This document shows, in pieces, positions 35,101 to 46,000 of a DNA stretch of 64,000 bases (its first letter is position 1; each line of letters opens with the position of its first letter). Below the pieces are notes generated by a model. That model saw only the letters and a program-made list of their open reading frames with translations, did not search any database and was not told where the DNA came from. A program made the translations under genes and the position numbers. The stretch is from Micractinium sp. NFX-FRZ (taxonomy: Eukaryota > Chlorophyta > Trebouxiophyceae > Chlorellales > Chlorellaceae), in assembly GCA_029339195.1 (NCBI GenBank), contig JAPTJF010000203.1:39230-103229 (forward strand), written 5' to 3'.

Positions 35101-37545
35101 ATGCTCTGTCGAGCGGTCAGCTGGCATGCTGCTAGCTGTCCAATCAGTCGCTCAGTGCAGGCAGGCCCCACTGCCCCCTGATCCGCTGACCTCCCGCCCG
35201 CCCGCCTCCTTGCCCAACACGTGCGTGCAGCGCCCCAGGCCGCTACCTGGCACAGCACCCGCTGGTGCCTCTGGCAGCGCTGTGCAGGCAGTGCGAGGGG
35301 TGCCCTCCGGCCCAGTGCGGGCCACAGGTGCGTGTTGCAGCGGCGTGCACTGTGCCATGCCGCCCCACGCGTGCATCGTGTGCCGTGCCATGCGTGCTGC
35401 GCGCTGCCCGCTGTGCATGTTGCCCACTGCATGCACCGTGTGCTGTGCATTGCGTGCCATGCCGTGTGCTGTGCAGCTGTGTGTGTGTCACTCCCCCGTC
35501 TGCCGCCGCCACTTGCTGCGTGTCGGCACGGTGCACAGCACCGGCACTCGGAACGTCACCACGGTGCATTGGGTCACAAAGGCTGTCGTATTGTCGACAA
35601 CCCCTCGCTGTGCATGGACGTATATGGCATGCACTGGCCCTCTGCTGCCCACCTCGCCCTGCGTTGCCTCCCCTCGATCTCGGTTGCCCACCACGCCTGC
35701 CCATGCCCACCTCTCCTCGCATCACCCCATTGCCACCCCGCAGGGCTGCTCCTCCTGCCCCTACAGCGAGCTGCCCAGCAGGATAGAGCTCCCAAGCGTC
35801 ACCAGCCAGGCGGGAGGGCCTGTGTACGCCTGCCGCGGCAGCGCCACGCCCCCTCGGGTGGGTTGAGGCACCAGCAGGTGCCGGCGGCAGGCTTGGTGCA
35901 TGTGTCAATCTGGCAAGCCGTGCCGTGCCGTGTCATATCTCCCGCATGTCCTGCCCTTTGGCAGGCGTGCCGGCGCGAGGACCGCACCACCTGCCTGCCT
36001 TAAAGTCCACCCGCGCGAGGGCCCAGCACGGCACGGCTGCGGCCTTCCTCACAGCTTCTTCCCACCCCACCAGCCCCTGTGCCCACCCACCCGCTGCTCT
36101 CCCTGCTGCCCCCTGTCACTGACACGCACACTCTCGCCCCCGGCACTCCCCCTGCTGGCATGCTATCACTCACGCCGCCTCTCGGCCGCCCTGTCCCCGC
36201 CACACCCGCCCCACCAGCAGGCCTTCTTCGCCGGCACCCCCGAGCTGCCGCTGCCGCCTGCCGCCGCCTGGCCAGCCTCCGAGTTCTCTGGATGTGGCGC
36301 CAGCGGGGTGGGGCTGGGCCAGGTGAGGGGCAGAAGGAGTTGGAAATGGGGAGGGGGTTGGGGCGGGGGGGGTGGGAGGGGGGGAACCCCAAAGCCTGCG
36401 GTTCCCCCCTTTGCCGCCCCACCCCACCCCACCCCACCACCGCCACACACACGCCTCTATGATCCCTGCTCAACTTCTGGCTCACTCTTGAACCCACGCA
36501 ACCAAAACCTGGGCCTACCGCCTCCCACCCCAACCCCCTCCTACCACCCATGCCGGCCCCTCTCCAGGTGCTCACACACGCAGGTGCTCACCCACCCACA
36601 CCCCTCCTTCCACCCATGCCCCCTCCCCCCCAGGTTCTCATCGACTTCTGGCCCAGCTTTGCGCCCTCCGCCGTGGCGCTGGCGGAGTGGGCGGACGAGG
36701 AGGTGCAGAGCCTGGCTTTCGACGACGTCGGGGCCACAAACGTCTCGGTGCACTTGGTGGGGGCCACCCGCCTGGCGCTGACTGTGCAGTACACCGACGT
36801 CGCCAGCGGGCGCCAGGTGGGCGCTGCCACAGGCAGGCAGTGTGAGCTCAGCTGTGCCTGGTACAGCCACCCTTGAGAGTGCTGCGATTAATGGAAGTGT
36901 GTTCACAGTTGGATCTGCACTGCAGCAGCTGCTGCTGTGTTTGCAAGGGGACCAGGCGGGCAGATGCGTGGCACCTGCTGCAGCTGCGGCAGGCGGTGCG
37001 CAGCTTTGCAACCTGCGGCCGGTCAGGGGTGTGCTGGGTTGGATGCGCTGGCTCCCCATCTTGACCGCTGGTGTGACCCAGAATACGCACTGCCTGTGCA
37101 TCGCCACGCCACGCTCAATGCTGCCCACCACGCCTGTTGCATTGCACCCCCGCAGGTCACGCAGCGGCTGTGGGGCGCGCTGCCTGCCGCCCAGGACCGC
37201 CTCTGCGTGGTTCTGAATAACTGGGTGGAGCCATCTGATGCGGAGGAGTCCACGTCAGCCCACATCAGCATCACGAACGACTCGGGAAAGACGGTGCTGC
37301 TGCGGCTGGAGGGGGCGCGCTCCCTCACGCAGCACCCCGACGCGCCCGGCTTTGCCGGCGGGCGGGTGAGCGTGCGCGGACGCGACGGCGCGCTGCTGGC
37401 GGGGCCGGGGGCCGGCATCGACTGGGCGGCTGCAGCTGCAGAGCGGCTGCTGGTCCTTCCCAGGGAGAGGGAGTGGGAGGATTTGCTGGCGCCAGCGGGG
37501 CAGCCGCCAGAGAGTGCGTCAGCGCCGCTGCCGGCGGCGGCATGA
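32145..37545 (+). CDS. Secreted hydroxyproline-rich and cysteine-rich cell-surface protein
   Basis: Twelve exons chain in phase to about 630 residues: 32145-32208, 32589-32853, 33033-33261, 33758-33910, 34343-34503, 34675-34755, 34793-34849, 35231-35327, 35744-35857, 36221-36322, 36634-36816 and 37155-37545. Exon 1 is a signal peptide (MPKARSAVAGLVLLLNLHFC). Exon 2 is a Pro-rich stalk (SPPPYPPPPQPPRPPPP) of the extensin/pherophorin type, probably O-glycosylated. Exons 3-9 form a Cys-rich region with repeated CxxC units. Exons 10-12 form a Cys-poor, beta-rich-looking C-terminal domain (VSVHLVGATRLALTVQY). The Cys-rich and C-terminal parts match no family I recognise. A cell-wall or surface adhesion role is inference. 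Exon 2 is also open in another frame (from 32524), but only the Pro-rich frame satisfies phase on both sides. Confidence 0.62.
34925..34990. repeat. Interstitial telomere-like tract, with an inverted arm
   Basis: In the intron 34850-35230 there is 'gggtttagggttagggtt' (TTTAGGG-like units) followed after a few bases by 'aaccccgaaaccctacccc', a roughly inverted continuation. Together they could fold back. Confidence 0.6.
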
Positions 37546-38221
37546 TGAGCCCGCCCCCGCTGGCTGGGCGCCGCCGCTGTGCACGCTGTGCTGCCGGCGT
37601 GGTTTGGCGGCAGCAAGGCGCTGCAGCTGCTGTTTGCAGCCGACCCTGGGGCGCTCGTGGTCCTGACACCCACGGCTGTAGAGCCCCCCTTCCTTCTCAC
37701 AGTTATCATGAGTACTAGTAGCCTGCACATCTAGACGACCATCCATGGCCACACCTACTCTAAACATTATAGTATGTATGTGTCGGCCTAGTGTTCCTGA
37801 CCCCCATTCCTGCACACCCGGGTGACCCTCCTAGGTAGCTGTTATCCATACTCACCTGAATCGAAAGGAAACTACCCTGCTTCCCGTGTGCACTATGTAT
37901 GCACTTCTACCAATGCCTTTGATGCATCTGCGCGCTTGCCCCATGCTCGTTGCCCTTTTCACTTGAGCGAGGCCAGAGAACTAGACGCTGCTTGAGCATC
38001 CTGATGCAGCTGGTACAAAATAAGATACCCAGCTGCCCCCATCATAGCAGTTTGCCATGTCACACTCTCTTTCTCTTTCTCTCTCTCTCTGACCAGACAC
38101 CACCTGCCTTCATCAAGCTATCACAATACACATGTAAACTCTCAAGGAGCATGCTGCAGCTGTCTTAGTGCTCGTACGCGCCTGAGAAAAGCACGCAGCG
38201 GTGCTTGAGAGCCGCCATGCG
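37546..38221. other. 3' ends of convergent genes
   Basis: A lower-GC interval between the stop of the secreted-protein gene (+) and that of the alpha/beta hydrolase (-). It contains a CT microsatellite at about 38067-38091 and a TGTAA at 38133-38137 on the + strand. No exons. Confidence 0.5.
38133..38137 (+). terminator. Candidate TGTAA polyadenylation signal
   Basis: The motif lies about 590 bp after the stop at 37545, near the convergent gene end. It is the best placed copy on the + strand here. Confidence 0.4.
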
Positions 38222-40515
38222 TCAGCTGGGCAGCTGCTGACCCGCTGCTGCTGTGCCTGCCGCTGCACCTGCCGCCGGCCGTGCCGCTGTGTGCGGCCCA
38301 CCCAGCGCCCCTGCTGCTGCTGCGCCGCCCTCCGCTGCATCGTCCGGTGCCGTGAGCGCTGCAGCAGGCCCTGCCACCACTGCAGCAGGACCTTCCTCAG
38401 GCCCAGGCCCTTCTGCCCCACAAACCTCCCCAGCGCCCGCTTGCGCCGCTGCACTGCGCCCTGCCGCTGCCCCTTCAGCCGCAGTGGATGCCGCGAGGAT
38501 GGCCGCCTGCCCGCCGCGTTCCCGCTGCAGCAGCGCCTCCAGCCAGCCCACCACATAACCTGCTGCCAGGCTCCCTTGGGACAGCCAAAAGTGGTCGCTG
38601 TCTGGAAAGACGCGCAGCAGCAGGTGCTTCCGCTCCACGCCTGGCTGCCCGGCACCCGCTGCTGACGTGGCACCCGCTGCTGACGTGGCGACGGCATCCG
38701 CCTCTGGCTCAAACGAGTCGTCCTGCCGCAGCAGGCAGCCGCCGCCCGCAGCCACCGCCTGCCGCATCGCCGCCTCCCCCGTAAACTGGTCCTGCAGTCT
38801 TGAGGCGATAGCCATACAGGCGAAGAGGCGGTTGGGTGAGTAGGTGGGTGGGCAGGTGGGTGAGGGATAGGAGCTAGGTCGCAATCAGCGTGATCCCGCG
38901 GTAACATAGATGCAGAATGACAGGCGTGTAGAAGTGCCAAGAGCACGGGCAGGCCCTAGGTTGGAGAGCACTGCCAAGCACCCAACACCCCCGTGCTCCG
39001 CGGAACACCCCAAAGCGAATCCCCGCTGCTCCATGGTCACGCCTGGGTCGGCACCAACCCTCCCTGCATCCCAAGCCTTCCCCGCCCCATGACATCCCCC
39101 GGGCACCAGCAGCTGCGGCACATGGCGGGCGCACCCACCACCACCACCACCACCACCACCACCTCCACACATACGCACGCACAAACACACACAGGCACAC
39201 GAAGAAGAGCTGTGTGACTCTTGCAGCATGGAGAGCCCACCTGGTCCCCCAGCACCAGCAGCCGCGGCACGTGGCTGGCCCGCGCCACCTCCCCAAAGTG
39301 CTTGCCCGTCTGCAGCACCCACGAGAGGCCGCCCAGCGGGAAGGAGACGCCCACATAGGCGACCACAGCGGGGTGGGCCAGCGCGTAGGCAGCCAGGCAG
39401 CAGCCCCAGCTATACCTGCACGGGAGAGGGTTGGAACACAACACAGCGGGTTGATTTAAAAGCGCAGCAGGGTGGGCCAGCGCAGGGGCAGCCAGGCAGC
39501 AGCCGCAGCTGTGCCTGCAACTTAGCTCGAAGGCCAAGCCCCCATACAAGTTTCCCACGTTCCCAGGGCACCCCCCATCTCAACGATGACTGCCACCTGC
39601 ACCCCCAGCAGCTGGTTGGCAGGTGCCCCCACGCTCACAGCAGGCACTCGTACGCACCTAAACACCCGGCCCCCCACCCCCCCACCCCGCTCACCCGATG
39701 ACCGCCACCTGCTTGTCCGGCCCCGGCAGCTGGGCGGCAGCAAACTCCACGACATCCAGCACGTCAACCATGTCCTCCTTGCCACGCAGGTTCATCCTGC
39801 ACCAAGAGGAAGCGGGCCCACCAAAGAAAAAGGTTGTGAAAGAAAGGAGCAGTGCTCACACTGCGCTAGACACCGCACATACGCCATGCCCTGCCTGCCA
39901 CAAAGGTCCACCCCTGCAGCATGGGAAGAGGGGAAGCGTAAGTGAAAGCAGGGAGCGGCAAGGTCCAGCACATTGCTGCGTCCAGCGCAGCACCCATGAG
40001 TCCTCTACGCACCTGCCAACGGAGCGCCCCACGCCCCTCTGGTTGTAGCGCAGCACAAAGCTGAAGGCGGGGCTTGAGGCTGCGGCCCTGCACACGTGGA
40101 GTGGGCCCGGGCCACGTCAGCGGCGGGGCATGCCAGCCAGCGCAGTGGGCGGTTGGGTGCCACAGGCGGGCGGCAGCAGCGGCAGGCGACGGCGGAGCGG
40201 CGGCTGCCTGCGCTTCCCAGACCCTGTGCTACGCCAGGCATGCAAGACAGCAATGCCATGGCCTCTGTATGGTATGCAATATATACAATGATACATCAGT
40301 TCTATAGTACATCGTCTGCGTTCTCACCGGAAGAGCTCAGAGACCATCGGATCCCCCATGCTGCCGCCCAGCAGCGCATACGGATGGAGGATTACAGCGG
40401 CAGCGCCCCGGCGCTCCGGCGCAGAAAAGGCCAGAGCCTCTAGCTTGGTGGAGGGCGTCTCTATCAGCAGGCGCTGCTGCTTGATGGCCACAGCCGCCGC
40501 AGCTGCTGCCGCCAT
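38222..40515 (-). CDS. Alpha/beta hydrolase (COG2945-like)
   Basis: Five minus-strand exons in phase: 40328-40515, 40013-40087, 39695-39796, 39241-39415 and 38222-38791, about 370 residues. Start ATG at 40513-40515. The core matches the bacterial-type alpha/beta hydrolases of COG2945: ILHPYALLGGSMGDP, LRYNQRGVGRS, then the nucleophile elbow IGYSWGC, whose Ser lies just after the exon 3/4 junction. VLGDQDQFT supplies the acid and FPDSDHFWL the histidine, so the triad is complete. The last exon continues with about 100 residues of Ala/Gly-rich low-complexity tail, not expected in the family. The N-terminus is a short Ala run without a clear transit peptide. The substrate is unknown; an ester or amide hydrolase is likely. 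Confidence 0.78.
39131..39165. repeat. (CCA)n microsatellite and CA-rich tail in hydrolase intron
   Basis: About eleven CCA units, followed by an ACACACA-rich stretch, lie in the intron between the nucleophile exon and the last exon. Confidence 0.7.
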
Positions 40516-43018
40516 GCTGCAGGCTGCCGCACTGAAGGCGCACGGCGGTGGGCGCCGTGGGCGCCGCGGGGCGGGTCGGCAGGCGGGTCGGCGGGCGCGG
40601 GAGGTTGGCGGGCGCTGATTATGTGGCTCGCCAGAGGTATGTTTTGCTTACGAAACAACCTCTCTTCTCCCGCGTCACAGGCCGCGCTGCTAAGACAGTT
40701 TATAGTCGCCGTCCGAGGGCCCTTTGTGGCAAGCGGATACACAAAACGAGGCGTAGAGGTCGAGACGGTTGCGTGTTGCGCTGTGTCTGTGGCCAGGCAG
40801 TACAGGCGGTGGCGGGACAACAGACTGCCGCCTGCCGCTCGTCGAGAGTCTCGAGCCTCCGCCCACCTCCACCCTCCCCGCCTTCCCCACCAACCTGCCT
40901 AGGCAGCGCACAAATACTCTACAAATTACCAGCACCGCAGTCATAGCGGGGTGATGGATGCTGGGTGCAGGAACGCGAACCGCCGCCGCATCGAGCGTCC
41001 CGCAGCGAGCGAGTGGTACCACCTGCCAACCCACCAATCCCTCGGCAGGAGCACTTTCAAAGAAGCATCAGTACCTTAGAGCCCTAGCTTGATTGTGACC
41101 AACCTGGGCTTGCATGTCCCGTCTGTTTGGGTTCAGGTGGCTGTGCATGCTCCTTTGCACCCCAGCATGACGGGCGGTCAGCCATGCGGTGTCGCCACTT
41201 CCACTTGATGTCAACAGCCTGAGCTCCAGTGATCCACTCGCTGCGCCTTAGCCGGCGGTGCTGGCCATCAGCATCGAAGTGCGGCTGCCAGGAGTGTGTC
41301 CTGGCCTCTCAATCGGCCATGGCCGGATACACAGCTGCCTACGGCGGCCTCCTGCTTGCAGGCAGCGGCGGCCCCGCCTCGACCCCATTCCGCTGAGGGT
41401 CACTGTTCGCAGCGCACGCCCCAGGCAATTGCTGCCTAAAAGCCACCACCCGGGTGCACCCAACTCCCCAAACCTCAGGTTCCAGCCCTCGTGGGCTGCT
41501 CGCATGGTGGGTGCTTCGTTCAAGGAGAGGGCACGGAGGGGTGTTCTGTCCAGGAGGGGCTGGCCTGTCCTGGAACGGACCAGAAGGCAGCGGCTGCGCC
41601 GCCCGAGCGGCACTCCAGCGGCGGCGCCAGCGCAGCAGGGGGCGGGGCTGGTGCCTGGAGGCCCGCCGGCGGCTTCGCGGAGCCTGGGAGTCCTTCGTCA
41701 GGTGGGCAGCCGCCGCTCGTGAAAGCACAGGCCCGTGCAACCAGGCGGCTGTCCTGTCGGTACAGTACGCGCCGACGTACCCGTGCGCCAGCCGTGCACG
41801 GCCCTGCAGAACGGAGGGTTCGTTGTTTGGAGCAGGCTAGGCAACGAACCCGGCTGGGGGGGCTGGGGTTGGCAAGGTAGCCGAGTCACGGCCCGCGTGC
41901 TGCGGAAGGTGCTTGCTGGCGGAGGCGAGGCTGTGCTTTGTGCTCGGGTCATCCACAGCCTGTGGCACGGGGGAGTGGTGCAGGGCAGGCGAGGGGAGGG
42001 TGTGTGACAACAACCTGGGCGGACTGTGCAAGGGGCAGCACTTGCCGGTGGCGGCGGCGCCGCCGCCCCCGTCCTCATGCCACCGACGGCGCCCATCAAG
42101 CCGCCGCCATGAGGTGCCTGCGTGTCGCCTGTCTCAAACATAGCATACACCTCGTCACCGCACTAGTGACTGGCTGATTGAACGGCTGAAGGCCTCCTCT
42201 GGTGGGTGCAGGCTCCGCTGCTCTGACCAGTGTCAGATGCTGAACGCTGTATCTCACATGGTATCTTTGTGTAAATCAGGGTGGCCCGCTGCCATCACAC
42301 TGGACCCTCAATGAGGTCCCAACCCTCTTTTTTGTGGCTGGCCCTTCCTTTTCTGTTGGCAGCGGCAGCGAGATTTTCTCCGGTTACATACTGGTCGGCA
42401 ATGTTTGGAGCCCACCCTTGGTGCGGGTGCCGGGCAGGGAACGGGGCTGGTCGGCTGCAAGTTGTGTGGCAGGTAGAGGGAGGGCCCAAGAAAGGGGGAG
42501 GAGAACAAAAGCGGGGGGTGCATCGCGGGCAAGCAAGAGCCAAGTAATGCAGCTGAGAGAAGGGGTGGTAGGCAAAGGTATGGCGGTTGGGGGTGCTGGC
42601 ACACACTTATGCAAGGGGGGACTGGTGGAGAGAGAGATAGCCAGGCTCTCCAAGCGGGAGGCGAGGGGCTTGCCACACGGGCCGTGCACAGCGGGGCAGT
42701 CAGAGAAGGGCAGTGCGGGGGTAGGTGACGGAGGGTCTACAGGCAAGCCGGGGCGGGCGCTGCCACGGGGGCCTGACCCGTGGGGAGGGCTACAGCATGC
42801 AGGCAGCAGGGTGGGGGCGTGCGTGATAGAATGGCGACGAGCGGGGGAGGGAGGGAGGGAGGGAGGGAGGGGGCCGGGGAGAGGGAAGCAGGGGGACGGT
42901 GGGGCGCCTGGAGGGGGCACCCCTCAGCGGGTCAAACACAGCGGGGGCATTGGAATGATAATTGACAGGTGTGACAGGCGCGCCTCACGGCGCGCCTGCA
43001 TAAGGTGCTCCAGCTGGC
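40516..43018. other. 2.5-kb interval without a supported gene
   Basis: Upstream region of the alpha/beta hydrolase (-) and 3' side of the giant Cys-rich gene (-). Open frames exist on both strands but show no domain, splice chain or family resemblance. A (GGGA)n tract lies at about 42846-42870. Confidence 0.4.
42846..42870 (+). repeat. (GGGA)n tract, potential G-quadruplex
   Basis: Six or so GGGA units followed by further G runs, located downstream of the giant Cys-rich gene's stop. Confidence 0.6.
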
Positions 43019-46000
43019 TCAGAGCTGGCTGAGGCGCCGGACCTGAGGGCGGATGGTTTGGCAGCGCGACTGCCCAGTAAGGCCGCGCGTGTTGAGGCCG
43101 GCCGGGCTGCAGCAGAGGGGGAAGGGGGCGGCAGCGGGGCATGTCAGGGGTTGAGGTCGCAGGGGATGTTTGCGACTTGAGGGGCACGCTGACATGAAGC
43201 CCTCCCCCCACACACACGCACACACATGCTGCTTAAGGGTTGTGCCAACGACATTGCAGAAAATGAGAACCTGTGGCGTCAGCAGCGCAGCCTGCTGCAA
43301 GCACACAACCCCGGGGCGCATAAGCCGCAGCGTGCATGCATGGCCCCAGCTGCACGCACCAGCGGACGCAGGCCATGACGGAGTAGGGCGATGAGGCCAC
43401 GCCGCCGCCCAGGGAGTAAGTGTTGATGGGGCTGCGGCACAGAGGAGGGCACAGGGGGAGGGAGGGGATAGGACAGATGTCAGGTGGCAGCCCAGAGATC
43501 TCTCCGCACCTGCCTGCTGCCGGGCAAGCAGGGCTCGCCAGCAGACTGAGCAGGGTGTTGAATCAGGCGCCGAACGGTGTGAGGATGCCTGGCCACTCAC
43601 CAGGGGGTGCACAGCCGGTTGCCCTCCTTGTTGCTGAACGTTCCGCGGGGGCAGGGGCCCTCCCGCCGCATGCCGTTGGTGGGGCACTGGTAGCCCTTGG
43701 GGCACAGGCGGCAGGTGGCGCTCCGGAAGTCGGGGGCAAACGTGCCGGGCTTGCTGCACCATCCAAAGGGGTGCATGCCAGTGTGTTAACAGGAACATGT
43801 GTTCAGCATGCGCTGCGGGAGGCATGCCGCACCTTTGGATGGCTTGATGCACCACGCGAGGGTGAGGCCGGCAGTTCTGACCAGCATGCACGCTCATGCT
43901 GCACGCCAACATCCCAGCGCAGCACAGCACGGCACGGCACAGCACAGCACTCGAGTACTAGCCAGCTCCCGCGCGGGCGGGCAGGCAGGCAGGCAGCCTC
44001 ACCAAGGAGCGCATGCTGCGGAGCCAGCCGGCGCGGCAAACCCGGGGCGGCAGTCAAAGCACTGGGCGGCCTGGCCGGAGGAGTAGGTGCCGGGCGGGCA
44101 GGTCTGTGCGGCAGGAGGGCAGGGGCCACAGCAGGGGGCACAGTTGCGTTGTTGGTTAGTAGGGGTCGGGCAGTGTGGGGGGCCCGACCAGCCCCTTTGT
44201 GTAGCTGGCTGCAGGTAACGCCCGCAGATTTTGGCAAAGGCTGCAGCTTTGGAGCCACAGCAACGAGGGCAGCATGGCACGGCACAGCAAGGCACCGCAC
44301 GGCACAGCACGGCATGTCGCACAGCGCAGCACAGCATAGCGCGGCGCAGCGCACCTGGCACATCCTGGAGCCGACGGCGGCGTTGAAGCGGCCAGGGGCG
44401 CAGGGGTTGCAGTTGTCCTGGCCCTCCTCGTTGTTCCAGGTACCCTTGGGGCTGCAGGATGGGCAGTCGGTGGGATGGGGAGCAGAGGCAGGCCAGAGAG
44501 GGCAGGGCAGGGCAGGTTGTTTCACGGTGCGCTGCGTGTGGGGGCGGGGAGCGAGGCCGCAATCGGGGAGGAAAGCAGAGGCAGGGGATTTGAGGTAAGG
44601 CAACGGGCGGCAGCGAGGCGAGGGGTGGCACACAGGCATGCATCACAAGGGACGGCACACCCCAGCAGCGGCAGCAGGGGCGTCATGTGTACTGGTTTTG
44701 AGGGGTGAGAGGGGTTACCAAGGGGTGGTGAAGAAGGCGCCGGTGGTGTTGACAAAGGTGCCGGCGGGGGCGGGGAGGCAGGCGTTGCCGGCGAGGCGGG
44801 AGAAGTAGCCAATGGGGCAGGCGGTGCACTCCACGTTGCCGCTGTTCTGGGTCTGGGTGCCGCGGGGGCAGGGCAGGCAGGAGGTGGCGCCAAAGGTGGG
44901 GCGGTAGGTGTGGATGGGGCAGGGGGCGCAGGTGTTTGCTGCCTCGCTGGTCCCGGCGGCGCGCTCGGCGGTCTGGAAGAATCCGGGGCGGCTGCGGGGA
45001 AGTGAGGGGGGAGGAAGGCAAGTAGGTGACGAGTGTGTCAGCCAGGAGTGTCAGCCAGGAGTCGCTGGGGAGGCTCACATGAGAGAGCACAGATGCCATC
45101 ACTTTAACACATGTGCCCCAATTTCACCGCACCCCCAAGCCCGCCCAGCTCACCACTGGGTGCAGTCCATCTTGAAGGAGGGTCCCACCTCCTTGCCGGC
45201 GCCGCACAGCGTGCACGTGTTGCTGCAGCGGGGGCAAAAGTGGCGGGCCGGGTCAGTGGGGTGGACACGCAGCAGGCAGACTCAGCAAGTGTGCTTGCCA
45301 GGGGAGCACCGGCAGCCGCAGCACCCGCACACATGAGCATGCAAGCAGGGCGGGCCACTCAGAGCGTGCTGTGGTGACAGCGGGGAGCGGCGTGCTGGCA
45401 TGTGTGTGTCTCACGTGACGGTGTAGGCGTCGCGGAAGCGGCCGTTGGTGCATGCCTGGCAGGCGTCGGTGCGGCCGCCGGTGGTGAGGGGCACGGTGCC
45501 GCCGGGGCAGGGGATGCAGGCCGTCATGCCCTTGCGAGGTGCGTACGTGTGCGCCCACTCCGCGCTGTCACCGCTCAGGCCAAGAGCGTCGTCAATCTCG
45601 GAGCAGGGGATGCACTTTGTGTCGTCCTCGGGCACGCGCTTGCCGGTGTCGGGGTTGCCGCTGTCGTAGAAGGAGACGGTGCCCTTGGGGCACAGCTCGA
45701 TCTTGGTGTGGCTGGCATCGGCCAGATAGTAGCCTGCGGGACGGGGCGGGCGTGCAGGAGGGAGGAGCAGGTGAGGCAGAGGGAAGAGAAGAGGGATGAC
45801 CAGAAGGAAAGGTGGTGTGCCGTGGAGGGAGAGGTTTGCGAGGGAAAGCGGTGGAAGGACAGGAGGGTGGGGCATAGCGAGAAGGTGGCCGGCGGGCAAG
45901 ATGGAAGGGGACGGCACTCCAACGAACAGAGGGGCAAGCAGCATACCAAGGCAGACACTCACCGGCCGGGATGGGCTTGCACTTGTTGTTCTCGGGGGTG

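Noticed and set aside
41258..43032. Open frames of 150-230 codons downstream of the giant gene
   Set aside because: High GC alone leaves frames open; no protein-like conservation or exon chain was visible.
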